Shown: positions 1 to 13,146 of the stretch, one piece after another
How the letters are laid out: each line of letters opens with the position of its first letter
Numbering within the stretch: position 1 is the first letter of the stretch
Assembly: GCA_013365325.1 (NCBI GenBank)
Contig: JABVXV010000119.1
Coordinates: forward strand, 55,911-119,910
Direction: 5' to 3'
DNA: 64,000 bases
From: Dipetalonema caudispina
Taxonomy: Eukaryota; Nematoda; Chromadorea; Rhabditida; Onchocercidae
Position numbers and translations under genes: made by a program
Notes under the pieces: model-generated
The model's input: the letters and a program-made list of their open reading frames with translations, nothing else
What the model was told of the DNA's origin: nothing
The model's database searches: none

Positions 1-1974
1 TTCTCGATCGATCCGATAAATCCGAATATAGTCAACCTTCAACGTCCAGTATGTTTTATCATTTACATGCCTTGCATTTTTTTCTCTTTTCTGACTAAAT
101 TCCAACGTTGAGAAGTATGAAAATACGAGCATTCAGTTAGACTGGCCTAGTAGTTTTAAAATTTACTCGTTTTTTGTGAGCACATTCCTGTTTTATTTCT
201 CACTCTACTTTAGGTATGAATTGTTGCTTAGGACGTGTGTCACCGAAGGGAAAACAGAACATGACACTCTTATTTATTGGTGAAACAAGCAGTCCACTGT
301 TGCCTCTTTGGTTGATGACCAATTTGAATTGCATCAACGTTTTTACATTTTCTCCCATTACGCTGAAGTACTCATTTGAGAGGTAAATCGTTTCTTATTT
401 CATATTGTTTTAGGACTCAAAGTAATCTTTGTAGTGCTGCAGTGGTATCAATTAAATAAATTTAGAGAACAATTTAGTTGTACCTTAGAAACTTCAAGCA
501 AGCTGCAAAAATATTCCGTTGAATTGAACTGTATTAAAAGAGGTATTCCCATCATGATAACTCATGTTTAGCTGGCATCGAGATATCCTGACTTTATTCT
601 CTTTGTTCACAGTTCAAGTTTATCAGTAATGAAATGATCAATTAAACAGCTGTATTCAAAATTCAGAACTCCAGCCACTCGGCTTCTGAGAAAACGACTA
701 TTTTTAATGGAGAAATTACGAGACGCTCAAACTGTTGGTATTGTGATTAATACGCTAGATCTGGTTGGATATGGAGAGGCTCTGGAACGGATCAGAAAAC
801 TATGTAATATTGCAGGGAAAAAGAGTTATACTCTAGCAATTGGGAAGGTGCGATAAAGTTTCAAAGTTTATGCATTATTCAAGAAAGTTGTTTGGAAATA
901 TTTCTTGTGCAGTTATTACACTTCATATTGTTCTCTTTCGCGCTCTATTTTTTTGCTCTTTTCTTATTTCTTGTATTATAAAACGGATATATTGTTTCAG
1001 ATGAGTACGAGAAGCAGAATGGATACTTTTTCTGAAAGTATATTAAATTTTGCTTTAACTCTACCAAATATTCTGTAATGGTTTATTATTATTTCAGATC
1101 AATGTGCCAAAACTTTCCAACTTTGCCAATGATATTGAAGCATTTGTTGCTCTGTCTTGTCCATATGGCATTATTTTGGACGTCTCTGACTTTTATCGTC
1201 CAGTTTTAAGTCCTTTCGAAGCAGAAGCCGCATTGAATCCGCAGTGTAGATGGTCAGCGGGTGATGGATGGACAGCAGAATTCAAAAATTTCCTGCATGG
1301 TAACAACTTTGTGATTCTTGAGTTAAGGGTATATAAAATAATGCTAGGTGGTTATATCAGTTTTATGTTTCTTGTTATTCAATCGGCATACTTTTACTGT
1401 GAGACTTGATGGAGACTATGCGTGCAATAAATTGTTATTGTATTTTTATATTTTATTATTGCTTTCAGATGAAATAGGCAATGAAGCTGAGATCGAATCG
1501 GATTTGAGCTTAGTCACAGGTAAAATGCGTGTTATGGGTGTCAATGATAATGTCAACGGTGATATAAATTCGTGTAATGCCTTATCTGCTTATACAGCCG
1601 GTAAGCATTAGTTTCTTTTGGATATATATGTCTTTTTTGGTAAAATATTTGAGATTTTTCGGAATTGATATCTTAGCAAAAATTAGTTATACTATGAAAC
1701 AATGTATATAAAGGAAAAGTGGAAAACTTGCTACTTTCCGTTTCACTTCCTATTGTAATAAAAGTAGAACTTTTTCGACTAAATAAATGATTTTAATAGT
1801 AGTTAGAAAAATTCTTATCTCTATATGGTATTGAAACATTCAAGTGTTTTAGGTGATTACTTTTCGCAAAGAACGTGGAAAGGACTTGATGACAGGTATG
1901 CTAATGAAAGTGTTACTGTGCAGGAGGGTCGATCAGGTGTCGCATCAAAGTACAACTCTGAACCATTTATATGA
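1..1974 (+). CDS. DPH2: Diphthamide biosynthesis protein 2 (3' part; 5' end outside the window)
   Basis: DPH2 partners DPH1 in the iron-sulfur enzyme that makes the first step of diphthamide on elongation factor 2, in the cytosol. Six exons are seen: 1-48, 214-382, 667-847, 1098-1299, 1469-1600 and 1853-1974, and every junction agrees in phase. Family signatures are AGKKSYTLAIGK, then INVPKLSNFANDIEAFVALS followed by CPYG (this cysteine is the C-terminal one conserved in the family), FYRPVLSPFEAEAALNP, SDLSLVTGKM, and near the end RTWKGLDDRY with VQEGRSGVAS. The protein ends in EPFI at TGA 1972-1974. The N-terminal cysteines lie upstream of the window. An AATAAA lies about 70 bases past the stop. 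The family call is strong; only the first exon is uncertain because it runs off the edge. Confidence 0.9.
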
Positions 1975-2044
1975 TGCTTCGTATAATTATTGTTGTATTG
2001 TTGAGACAACCACATTCCTTTTGCCTATCAGTTATTATTGTTTT

Positions 2045-2050
2045 AATAAA
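2045..2050 (+). promoter_or_regulatory. Likely polyadenylation signal of DPH2
   Basis: A canonical AATAAA lies about 70 bases after the DPH2 stop codon and is followed by an A-rich stretch. No other gene lies between. It is the best candidate for the 3' end signal, though AATAAA is common by chance in DNA this AT-rich. Confidence 0.45.
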
Positions 2051-3013
2051 AAATGTTGCAATCAACGTCTTTCCATATGTACGAAAGGGATGATCCTTTT
2101 TTGATGTTAGATACTCAATACATAATATTACATTCTTTTGCAATGTTGCAGTGGGTGAAGTAATAAGATTAAGTTACTTAGTGTCGAAAAATTCAGTTGC
2201 TTACAGAATTGAACATTAATATCTGAAGTGAATAATGAACTCATTAACAAGACAACAAGTCCAATTATGAGAAGTGGATGAATTTGTAACAAGGGAATCT
2301 AAGAGTGAATCATTTGTTTCCAGCCTTGAGAAATAGCGTTGTAAACATAAGACTTTACTATTTCTTGGATTCATTTTTATGCGTAAAACGTGGAAACAAA
2401 AGCGTTTTTCTGTTGATAAAATTGACTATTTTGTACTTTTTTAGCTCGTACATTTCACTTATTACGCATCCTCAAAAGGATTACCGTTTTAGAATGACTT
2501 AAAACGACTCAAAGGATCAAAATAACTTATTTAATAGATTACTTATTGATACAACGATATTCTTTCCATCTCTACAATTGATAAAATTATTTATCAATTT
2601 TAACAGAATCAATAGTGCATTTGTTGAATTTCTTTTTGTGATTTTATTTCCATACTAATTCATAGTCTAAGAATTTCCCGATGTTTATATAATAAAGGAA
2701 TTCTTATTTGCTTGAGTAAATTTTAGGAAATAAATAATTATCCATAATTTCTTAAGAGAGGAGAATATCCCTGAATTCTTTTGACCTTCCCCCAAGATGA
2801 CAGATTTTCTTCAATCCCCGATATTTGACCCATGAATGGAAAGTTTTCATTTTATTTTTATCCTGTTCATAGAAAGTCTACATTCAGCAAGAGTGATGCG
2901 ACACGAAAGAAATAATAAATGACAAGGGCAATTGAAGAGAGGGATGGATAAGGGAGAGAGCTGATAGTGAAGCGAAGTGCCAGATAGGAAAGAGTGATAG
3001 ATGTGATCGATTG

Positions 3014-3093
3014 TATGTGTGTGTATGTGTGTATGTGTGTGTGTGTATGTGTGTGTGTGTATGTGTGTGTGTGTATGTGTGTATATGTGTGTA

Positions 3094-3138
<45 letters not shown>

Positions 3139-3152
3139 GTATATTATACGTG
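3014..3152 (+). repeat. TG/TATG microsatellite
   Basis: About 140 bases made almost entirely of GT dinucleotides broken by TATG units. Because of the two-base period it leaves long open frames on both strands (Cys-Val or Thr-His repeats), which are artefacts and not genes. It is a likely length-polymorphic locus. Confidence 0.95.
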
Positions 3153-3703
3153 TATATAGATGTGTGTGTATTGTACATGAGTAAGTGTTATGTGTGTATG
3201 ATGTCGTGAGTGACATTTTTCCATTTTTGTTAAATTTTTATTTCAATCAGCTAGAAGTCTCTGTATTGTGCTTTGCATGCAGCATGTCTTATTGATAGAT
3301 TCGCAAATCTTTTGAAATGTAAAATTTCGTATAGTTTTAATGTATATCATTAGTACTCATCCATTATACTATTTTTTTCAACATAATATAATGCTCATAA
3401 TGTTATGAATTAATATGCAAAATTTTATGTGTACATGATTTGTATATGCATGTGATTTGCACATGATATTATCTGTCATCTCTCAGTTTGAATATCACTT
3501 CATTCTACATTTAAACGATTGTTTCGATCTTTGTTCATACCAGCGTTAATTCTTTCTTTTTTTTTTTTTTTTTGTCGACGCACCATTGGATATCGTTTTA
3601 CTTCATTTAATTACATACTTTGTTTTCAGGTCGCGAAATATCAAAAGTTCTATAAAAAAAGTGAACTGGAAAATCGTCGTACTTTTTTACTGCATTATAC
3701 AGT

Positions 3704-6700
3704 ATGCCGATGTCAGTACAAGATCACAGCAAACGTCGTGTCGCTTATTACTATGACGGTACAAAACTTTATTCATTTCTAATTTTCCATATATTATTTT
3801 CAAGAACTTTGAAATCTTTCTTAAAATTAAAACTAATTCTGCAAGATTTCTGTTAATTTGCATACTTTCTGATGTGAACAATATGTTAAGATTTTTTTAA
3901 AAGCTGGATGAAACCAATATAACAAAAATTATTGTTTGGTAATCATATAGACAGTTTTGCATCTCACTCAACGTTGATGTCACTTTATGGATACCATTCG
4001 AAAAAATGTGTCCAAGATTTATCTAAATTCATTCAGAACGTAGAATCATAATGTATTATTGCAGCGAACGTTGGAAATTATTATTATGGGCAAGGTCATG
4101 TGATGAAACCTCACCGTATTCGGATGACTCATCATCTTTTGCTCAATTACGGTATATACAGAAATCTGGAAGTTTACGTAAGCTTAAATTTCTTTTCCAA
4201 AGAATATCAGCAATTATATTAATAAGATTAGAATGATTTTTATATTTAACTTCTCTTAAGGAGAGGTTGAGATTGAGATTTTGAGATTATTATCGCGCTT
4301 AGCAGTGACTTAAAAAAGTGCAGGGTTATTATTCATTATTATTTACAAGGACTTCTGGATTATTATTCTTAGCCACTGCATCTTTAGCGTCCATTCCCAG
4401 CAACATTCGAAGAGATGACACGATTTCACACAAATGAATATATGATGTTTTTGCGAACGGCTACACCGGATAATTTGAAACAGTTCAACAAACAAATGTT
4501 GAAATGTAAGTAATCATCTTATGCTGTTTGGTTTGCTTTATTGTTGCTTTGGAGCTTCTTTTAGAACAGGAAACAAGTTCGTAAGAATTAGTTTCGAAAA
4601 ATTAATTTTAGTCAAAATATATTGTGTAAAGAAATATATTCTCTCTTTATTGCAAATAAGCCAGCTCTTTTTCAGTCAACGTTGGGGAAGATTGTCCAGT
4701 TTTCGATGGTTTATTTGAGTTTTGTCAGCTCTCATGTGGTGGTTCTTTAGGTATGTTATATTATTCGAAAAGCGTTATATAATGAAGATATGTGGGTTCA
4801 CAAATTGAGTTTTTCCTACTGTTCGCTATTTTAGTATTTTTATAGCAGCTGCAGTAAAGTTGAATAAGCGGAAAGCCGATATAGCAATAAACTGGATGGG
4901 AGGTTTGCATCATGCAAAAAAGAGTGAAGCCAGTGGCTTTTGTTACACAAATGATATTGTTTTGGGTATTCTCGAACTTCTGAAATACCATAAAAGGTAA
5001 GCCTTTCTGGTTTATAAGAGTTATGTTTTTGTTAGCATCACTACCATTCTTTCATTTATATTCATAATTTATGATGAAAAATGATACTTGAGCGCGTCAG
5101 GATTTATCTCAAATTTTATGTCGTGCTGGAATTTCACTCTTACTCTGAATGATATTTATCTAGTCAGTTAGAAGAAAAAACACCACTTATTGTCAGAATT
5201 GATTATTCCAACGATCTATAAATTTTTGTAACAGTGCTGCTTAAATCTGCGAACACTTTAAATAAAAAAAAATTTTGTTTACCTGAAATGGATAAGTTAT
5301 GTTATTCCAAGAAGATATACACTTGTGCGGTTGATTTTTGTTTTTAATAGTGGCACGGAAAAACGCTAAACAGTGGGACAATGCGCTGCGGCACGTGTAA
5401 TATGAATATGTGTAATATGATATATCGAATTCTTCATTCTTTGTCGAGTAAAACATGACACCCTTTTTTGCTATCAATTATTACATCTTCAGTTTTAAAA
5501 TTCAGTTATTTTAGAGTGCTGTACGTTGATATCGATGTACATCATGGTGATGGTGTTGAGGAAGCTTTCTATACTACAGATCGGGTGATGACATGTTCTT
5601 TTCATAAATATGGTGATTTTTTCCCTGGAACGGGAGAGTTGAAAGATATTGGTGCTGGAAGAGGAAAGTATTATGCAGTTAATGTACCTCTGAGAGATGG
5701 TATCACTGATGAATCATATCAAAGCATCTTTGTTCCGGTAAGTTTTATTATTTCATATCAGAAAACATGCAGCACATACTACCTGTCTAGTGGAGACATA
5801 AAATGAAAGTTTTCTGTTTGTTCAACTCCACAACATGCTATAAACTGGGGAGGGGAGTTGTTACTAGATCAGACAAACATATCAACTAAAAACCAAGACA
5901 GATATTCATAACTCTTCTGAAATTGAATCTCTTTCAAGTGCACAGATCTAATGAGTGAGCTGTGACCACTTTTATCTTCCATTTAATGAGTTAATTTTTC
6001 CGTGCTACAGGTTATGGAGAGAGTTATGGAAACATTCCAACCATGTGCTGTAGTTTTGCAGAATGGGGCAGATTCTTTGAACGGCGATCGCTTAGGCACT
6101 TTCAATCTTACTTTGAGAGGTAGTACATTTTTTTTTGAAGCCGAAGATTCGCATTAATATCATACTTTTTTGTATTGCATCTTCATTTTTCCTGGACGAA
6201 CTCTGTTCATCTAGCTATCCCATTATATCAAACACAGTATTGTAATTTTTGATTCTCAATACATTTCGATGAAACTGTCCGTTCAGGTCATGGTGCTTGT
6301 GCTCGCTTCTTCCGGGAACGACATATTCCGCTAATGATGTTGGGTGGAGGCGGTTACACACCTAGAAATGTGGCTCGATGCTGGACTTATGAGACTTCAA
6401 TTGCCGTTGATATGGAAGTCTCTGATGGTATGTTCCTGTTTAATTATCGGAGTTTTTGAATGTGAGTTTTGTACTGAGATTACCAAATCCGATAACGCGT
6501 GCTAAATCAAAAGGATAGTGTTGATGCTTGGGAATAAATCCGTCTAGATCTGCCACTGTTTTATGCTGATGAAATCTGTAGTGAGACAAGCGTAATGCAC
6601 TTCATTATGGTGAACTAACTGAAGTAGTTTTGCAGATCTACCATACAACGATTATTTTGAATATTTCGGGCCACATTATCGACTTCACATCGATCCCTCA

Positions 6701-7592
6701 AATGCTAATAATGAGAACACTCCTGAATTTCTGAAGAAGATACAGTAAGTTCATAGTAGTTGAGAATGCTGCCGAATACTTTGCATCATCTTAACAAAAT
6801 ATTTTGCTGGAAGTACTGAAAGATAATTTCACAAGCGTTGATCATTCACTCAGCATACTCAAGAAATATTTAAGGGAAGGAGTAATGGAGAACTTACGAC
6901 ACTTACCACATGTTCCAAGTGTGCAAATGCAGCCGATCGGTGATGAATCTTTTACCGCAAAATGCCTTAATGCTGAAGAAGCTGATCGTGACAATGCAAA
7001 TCCGGATGTTCGACTACACCGTAAGACGATCTCTATAGTTTAAACTCTTACATTTTATGCTAGACGAGAAGTTCTTATCGGAAGATAATTTAGACACTAT
7101 GATGGATCCGACCATTGAAGACCAGGGTGAATTTTATGATAATGAGAAAGAAGGAGGTGATATACGAAATGAACAGTCTTTCAAACGTTCCGGATCAGAA
7201 ACTGAGACTAGCGATGCTGAAGTAGCAAAGAAGCCAAAAATGGAGGTATATATGTCTTTTGTTTTATTTAATATTTTCTTTATTGTTGATCTGAGATAAT
7301 GTAGAAGTACCATCATGGAAATAAGAGACTCTATACTGTCATGTACAATATTTGTTTTTGTTGCATTAATGCCAAGATATTCTTTTATTACTAGAAGTTC
7401 TGATTATTTAATGTGAAGTATTTTGCGGTGTACACAGTTGTCTTAAATACCGTCTAAGATAGATCGAAGATCGGTCAGAACGGTTGCTACTGGGAAAGGA
7501 AAAAGCGAAACTTTATTAAATGAAGCCATGAAATAATCGTTTATATGTTGCAAAGTCCAAGACTTTTACTGGTTGTTTTATTTCAGGAATAA
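3704..7592 (+). CDS. hda-1: Class I histone deacetylase (HDAC1/2 type)
   Basis: Zinc-dependent lysine deacetylase of nuclear corepressor complexes. Twelve exons: 3704-3758, 4065-4177, 4388-4505, 4676-4750, 4846-4996, 5515-5737, 6011-6119, 6287-6427, 6636-6744, 6854-7020, 7064-7245 and 7587-7592, giving 482 residues. A second in-frame ATG at 3710 could also be the start. Seen: [16 protein letters not shown] near the N-terminus, GGLHHAKK (His142/His143), zinc ligands Asp178 and His180 in DIDVHHGD and Asp266 in GADSL, and catalytic Tyr305 in [17 protein letters not shown]. The C-terminal tail is acidic and ends in KKPKMEE; the last exon carries only GAA TAA. Odd: the usual LQCGADSL reads LQNGADSL, and a second nearby cysteine is Thr275. 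It could be the worm's second class I paralog (hda-3-like) rather than hda-1. Confidence 0.92.
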
Positions 7593-9832
7593 AACAATAT
7601 CATAATTGTTTTGGAATGGAAATTCGTGGTTCAAGACTTCAAGATAGAACTGTAAAACTTCATTTACATTCTCATTTATCAGAAGTTTGGAATCATATTT
7701 TCTTACATTTGGGTTGATCTCAGTTTTTCAGAGTTTATTGACTTATCTATTTTTATGAAATATTTTCAACAATTTGGATTTAGCTTTCTTTCTAATTGTA
7801 TTTTTGTTGTTCTGTGGAAACAATAAGTTAACTGGTTTATTTTTCTCTCAAGATATTACATTTTTTTGTTATGTATAATTTCAAGTTTTTTGTTTTTATT
7901 CGAAAGCTGCTCTTTAGGGTTGTTTGATTCCAGTGAACATTTTAAAAAGATGTCATTGTTCATGATCATGAATTAAGTTAAGAGGAAGGTGATAGGAAAT
8001 TTTCGAAAATTACGAATTGCTTAATTGAAGACAAATTAGTTTAATTTTGAAGACTTTAGAAAATGAGTGGAGGTTAAGTCCCCGAGATTTCTGTTTGCCG
8101 TGGCAGCATTTTGAAGTATGCTGGCTTACCTCGTTTTATGCTTATAATCAATTTTCCTTTTCGATTGTTTACAAATGGTCTTGTTTCAAATTCTGTGTGT
8201 CCTTCTTATTGGCGAATTCATTGCATTGAAAAACAGTTGCTGTTAACGCTAATGCAGTAAACAATTAATGCATTCCGGAAATAGGATTTGCATTTCTCGT
8301 TGCTGGTATGCAGTCGCAATAACTGCAGTTCTCATGACTAGATATGATTATATTTTGATTATTGTCGCTCATCATCACATTGTTTATGATTGAACAAATA
8401 CGTGTATAATTGGAGCAGGGACATGTCGAAATTTCCTTTGCTGTAGCGTCATTATCAAAATTTATTTCCCATTTCTCTAATTATCAATGATATAATGCGT
8501 AATTTTCACAGAATTATCAATCCTATTCCATCATTTTTGGTAATAATTCGTGTGCAAAAGTCTTGTGAACATAATATGTTCATTTGGTAGCTGAAATGAA
8601 TGAAAGGGAAAGACAAACTCTGCTGAAGCAAGAGATTATGGGTATCATCATAAATCATTAAAGTAATACAGGGTCTGTACAACTCCATAGGATCATGCAA
8701 ACTAATGAAGTTTACAATAATATCATGAATATGAAGTAGTTCTCTCAGAGATACTATTCTAACTGATAGCGAGCAAACATATGACAGTACAATGTTTGGG
8801 AATTGATGATTGATCGATTTCAAGATTTTGGTCATTTATATAGCTTTGTATCTCTAATGATATTGCAAACGATTAATTTTCTCATGATGAGCTGATGTCA
8901 TCATGCTCATTTATCATATGTAAGAGAAGTTACTGTTATCATGACTTGTCACATTTGATTCATACTGATTAGGTGTACTATCATTGCCATAAATTTCATT
9001 TATGAACTAGTTTACTTTTAAATTTAACATTTTTTTTTTCTTTCCTTCTTGAAAAAATTGCCATTCTTTTATATTTACTTAATGAGAATTGTTACAAATT
9101 TTTAAATATATGATTTTTTTTTTTTTTTTTTTTTTGAAGAGAATTTTCTATTATATCAAAAAGATCGTTATATGAATGCATAAATGGTTGGTTCAAATTT
9201 CTATTTGTGAGAAGAATGATGAAGTATTGAATTGCAAAAAAAAAAAAAAGAGTTCAATTATCTCTTAAAAATGAGCATAGTCATCTAATTATATTTCGAT
9301 GAGTCATCCCATTCCATTTTTTTTTTTTTTTTTTTTGATTAGCAAAAAAAAAAAAAAGTGGAAGAATTTGCGGAATTGTTTTTAGTGATTAAAAAAAATA
9401 TGAACAGGTACTGTTACATCTACATCTTCTCAGTGATTATTAAAACAACAACATTTGCGAAATTTTCCTCATTTTATACTTCCTTCTTCACTTTTGTTTT
9501 TCACATTAAATAATTATTCAATATATAAATATATATATATATATGATAACTTAATTGGATTGTATTTCTTTTTTTCAAATATTTTTCATCACCTTCATAT
9601 TAATTGCAATTAACTTTTAGCTTCATTTATTGATGTTTAATCTTTAGTTGAATCAGTTATTTTAATGATGTTTACATTATCATCATCTCTCAATAGCTCT
9701 TTTTAGCGATTGAAATTTTTTTTAGTTTTAATTTAAATTCAATTATTTGATAGCAAATATATTGATCTATCTCAATGGTGACATTTGAAATAGGATTTCA
9801 TAAATACTATTCCATCTGCAAGTTATATTTAT

Positions 9833-9866
9833 GAGAGAGAGAGAGAGAGAGGAGAAGGAGGAGGAA
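9833..9866 (+). repeat. GA-rich microsatellite
   Basis: An uninterrupted GA run followed by GGA/GAG variants, inside the homopolymer-rich gap. Confidence 0.85.
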
Positions 9867-10024
9867 AGGGATAAATAATAATGAAGCATATATTCTTTGA
9901 TAAAGCTTTCATTACTTGGGTTATAGCGTAATAAAATTATCCATCTATTCATATATAAATTAGTTTTCATTCTTTGCTATCTTTTCTCTCTTAAATTACA
10001 TTGATTCATTTGTTAAGTTATCTT

Positions 10025-10026
<2 letters not shown>

Positions 10027-10055
<29 letters not shown>
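10027..10055 (+). repeat. Poly-T tract of about 29 bases
   Basis: The longest T run of the gap upstream of the ASAP-type gene. Similar tracts lie at about 9108-9135, 9318-9338, 30746-30770, 31789-31813 and 45530-45558, in intergenic or intron DNA. The length is likely to be unstable in sequencing and assembly. Confidence 0.85.
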
Positions 10056-10058
<3 letters not shown>

Positions 10059-11060
10059 CATTTTTATGTTTATTTCATTAGAAAATCATTATCTCTAATA
10101 TTTCAATACCGTATAGTACCAATACTTAATTTTTTTTTTTTTGATATGGTATGGTACCATTTATTTTTTTTTTGTTATACCATTATTATCAATACTTCTG
10201 CATGCATGAATTGAATTGCAAATGATTATTAAATACGATGATTGATATCATATGGTATTCTATGATGAATCATTCTGCAAGGTCATATATTTCAACATAA
10301 ATAATATATAATTTCAATATTTTTAAATATTGAGAAAAAAAAAAAAAGAAAAATATGACATTGAAATACAACAATATATGAAGAATAAATAAGAGCAATG
10401 TGAAAGAATTGAGAAGATTATCGTTTTCGAGTATTAAATTCCTGAGAAAAAAAAAAAAAAAATGAAATTATAACATCGTTGTTATGATATCCTATATATC
10501 AATGATATCATCTTTTATTGATCATTATATTCAACTATTTTTCTGAATCAATATTTCACAAGTAGAATTTGTTATCATTTAGTAATTTATCTTTAATTTA
10601 TTTATTCTATAAATATAATGACCATTTAATAATTTTTAATAAATATTTAAAATTAGGAATATTTAAGTGTTTTTAAAATGTACCTTTTTTGAATAATAAA
10701 TTTTTCTTTGTAATTTTGTTTCAATTAAACAAATGATATCTTCCATTTTTTTTTTTTTCTAAATCTTGATGATTAATCGAATCGGGAATAGTGTTGAATA
10801 CTGGAAGAGATGTTACTTAAAAACCTTAGAGAATTATAAAATTAATTTTTCGTAGTTTATTGAATGAATGTATAGCTTACAATTCGATTAATTTGACTTA
10901 AAAATTGACCCTTCTGGAAGCTTCACATTAATTTAAAAATGGATAGAAAAAAAAAAATGAATAATGGATATTATATAATGTATTCCAATAGGAATTATAA
11001 TGATATCATCATCATTTTCATTCTATTACACTTATCGGATCGCCTCCTATTTATCAACGA

Positions 11061-11100
11061 TATCATCATCATCATCATCATCATTATCATCATCATCATT
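11061..11100 (+). repeat. ATC trinucleotide microsatellite
   Basis: About 13 units of ATC with one ATT interruption, in non-coding DNA. The three-base period makes an isoleucine-rich frame that has no other gene-like feature. Confidence 0.9.
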
Positions 11101-11451
11101 GTCATCCATTTCAACATGTTCCACAACATACACATTGAACTAACGATATTACTCATTTCTTATAAAACGGAATTATTATTACTCATCCATTGAATGAAGG
11201 ATTAAATTTGAAATTTGGAATGATTAAATGAATAAAATGTGAAATATTAATAATAGATTCTCATCTAATACAAGTATTACTGATTACTTCATCTTTATAA
11301 CCTTTAACCTTTTTTCCTTTACATTGTTTAATGTTTTGCTCCTTTATTTCTTAGCATATGGTGGTTTCTTTTTTTTTTTTTTTTTTGAGATTGAAGAAAT
11401 CTTTCTGTAATGAATTTCTCTCCCATTTTCTCTTTTATTTTTAAACATTAG

Positions 11452-11516
11452 AGATTTCCGGGAAGTACACAATCGCTTTCTGGAAAATGCTTCAGGAAAG
11501 TGAATTTAAATGGCAG
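11452..11516 (+). other. Possible orphan or 5' exon upstream of the ASAP-type gene
   Basis: A 65-base stretch lies between an ATTAG acceptor and a CAG/GTTAGC donor and is open in one frame (it reads ISGKYTIAFWKMLQESEF). It is less AT-rich than its surroundings. It lies 1.6 kb upstream of the ATG of the ASAP-type gene, so an untranslated or alternative first exon is possible. It could equally be chance. Confidence 0.25.
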
Positions 11517-12386
11517 GTTAGCTTTATTCGAACTGAACATTTCCGGAAATTTTATTATTGTTTAAGTTTCTTTTTTTATAGCTCTATAACCGTCATCATT
11601 TGCATTTATATCAATTATGAACGGATGAAAGATGATAAAAAATAGATTTTCGAGTTAGAAAATTTGATCTCACAAAGTTTCCTATATGCTAAGAAGAAGA
11701 TCTATTACTTCTCAAACAAAAGCTAAGTAAAGTTGGAAACTTGTTTTTCTCGTTTTTCCTGGAATATCCATCCTCTCGTACAAATAACAAACCGGAAACA
11801 AGAAGAGAAAATCCGGAGAATACAGGATTAGGGGAAGATAAAATGGAATGTTAAGAAAAGAATAAGAGAAAAGTTTAAATTAAAGATTTTAAAATACATC
11901 ATAAAGTTCACACTCTTTTGCAGAGATTTTATGTCAGTTTTTTTCTGCTCATATCACTATATGAAGTAATTAAGTATATAAGTAATTGAAATGTATATAT
12001 TGATTTTTTTACAACAAGTACAGTAGTAGTAGCAGATATATATCATTGGATCGATGTGGCTAGTCTTTCTTAGATTCTGCTAGATTCAAGGCTTAATATG
12101 ATGTTATGAAGTTGATGTTATGCTAGGTGATAATTTGTCGGATGATCTATCAATCCTAATTCTTATCAACCATGTGATGCTCACTCTAAGATAATTTATC
12201 TCAATGTTAGGTTATTCTAAAGCTGATCTTAATGTTAGATCAATCTAAAGCCAATCATAATGTTTGATCAATTCAGAGCATTCAAATTTTCATTTCAAAC
12301 TTTGAAAGTATTTATCAAATATTGGCCAAATGTAATGGTACTTATTTTTATCGGTAATTATAATCATGAACTATTTAAGAGAAAGA

Positions 12387-12436
12387 AGAGAGAGAGAGAG
12401 AGAGGAAGAGAAAGAGAAAAAGAGGGAGAAGAGAGA
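12387..12436 (+). repeat. GA-rich microsatellite
   Basis: Purine-only run of GA units with GGA and GAA variants, 0.7 kb upstream of the ASAP-type start codon. Confidence 0.85.
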
Positions 12437-13146
12437 AAATTGTGAGCTTCAATTCTCGAGGTATCTATCAGCACGATTTATACTCTGCTGTAGAAGTTTT
12501 TGATTAAAGGAGTAGTAATTCGTAGCAATCTTCTGAGAGTTCAAGGTGATTATTATTGATGCAGTCTTATTTTATTGATTGAATTTTATCGAATTTCATT
12601 TATTTTTTTAAAAATAAGATATGCTAATAAAAAGTTAACTTGAAAGGATATTTTCTTTTTTTTAAAAAAAAAAGAATTTTAAATTTGAATGAAGCAAAGA
12701 TCATTTTGAAGAGAAAAGATTATCGTTTTGGTTAATATTATATTATCATTGATTTTTTTTGTGTACTTTTTAGATTGCTGTGAATTGATCGTTTGATCGA
12801 TTGAATTATCATCATTTTGCTGGAATGATTGATGAGACTAACTGTCAAGAATAGTTTAACACTAAAATAACTGTTTTGGAATGTCACTTCGTTACTGAAT
12901 TTTGGTTTTTTAAATTATTTTTAAAGTATGTTTTTATTAATTAATTAGACTTCTGATACAATTAATTTTTGTTTGTTGGTTCCAATGCAGAATTCACGGG
13001 TACATTTCATTAATTGTAAGTTAAGACAGATTCATCAATTCCTATGTTGTGTTCTGAAAGAAGTCAAGAATTGAGCTTCAACAAATAGATCTTCCGATTA
13101 ATTTATTCTTTGAAGTAATTCTTTCAGACAATGAAGTGTGGTTAAA

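Larger units (their letters stand above)
1975..3703. other. Intergenic region between DPH2 and the histone deacetylase gene
   Basis: About 1.7 kb of AT-rich DNA with no exon I can support. It holds the DPH2 3' end and a TG-rich microsatellite. Just upstream of the next start codon is a TATACAG acceptor-like site (about 3697-3702), which could be a trans-splice site for the deacetylase mRNA (inference). Confidence 0.6.
7593..13146. other. Long AT-rich gap before the ASAP-type gene, dense in homopolymer tracts
   Basis: About 5.5 kb with no gene I can support. Between about 9.0 and 11.4 kb there are many runs of 10-30 T or A, including T(29) at 10027-10055, plus GA and ATC microsatellites. Several T-runs are followed closely by A-runs (for example 9318-9356), which could fold as hairpins. 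One short exon-like piece lies at 11452-11516 and may be a 5' exon of the downstream gene. The rest looks like 3' flank, promoter region or a long 5' intron. Confidence 0.6.

Noticed and set aside
2867..3216. Open frames of about 70-110 codons on both strands made of Cys-Val or Thr-His repeats
   Set aside because: They are translations of the TG/TATG microsatellite and carry no other gene-like feature.
8506..8835. A 109-codon open frame on the - strand in the gap after the deacetylase
   Set aside because: No motif, no splice context and AT-rich random-like composition.
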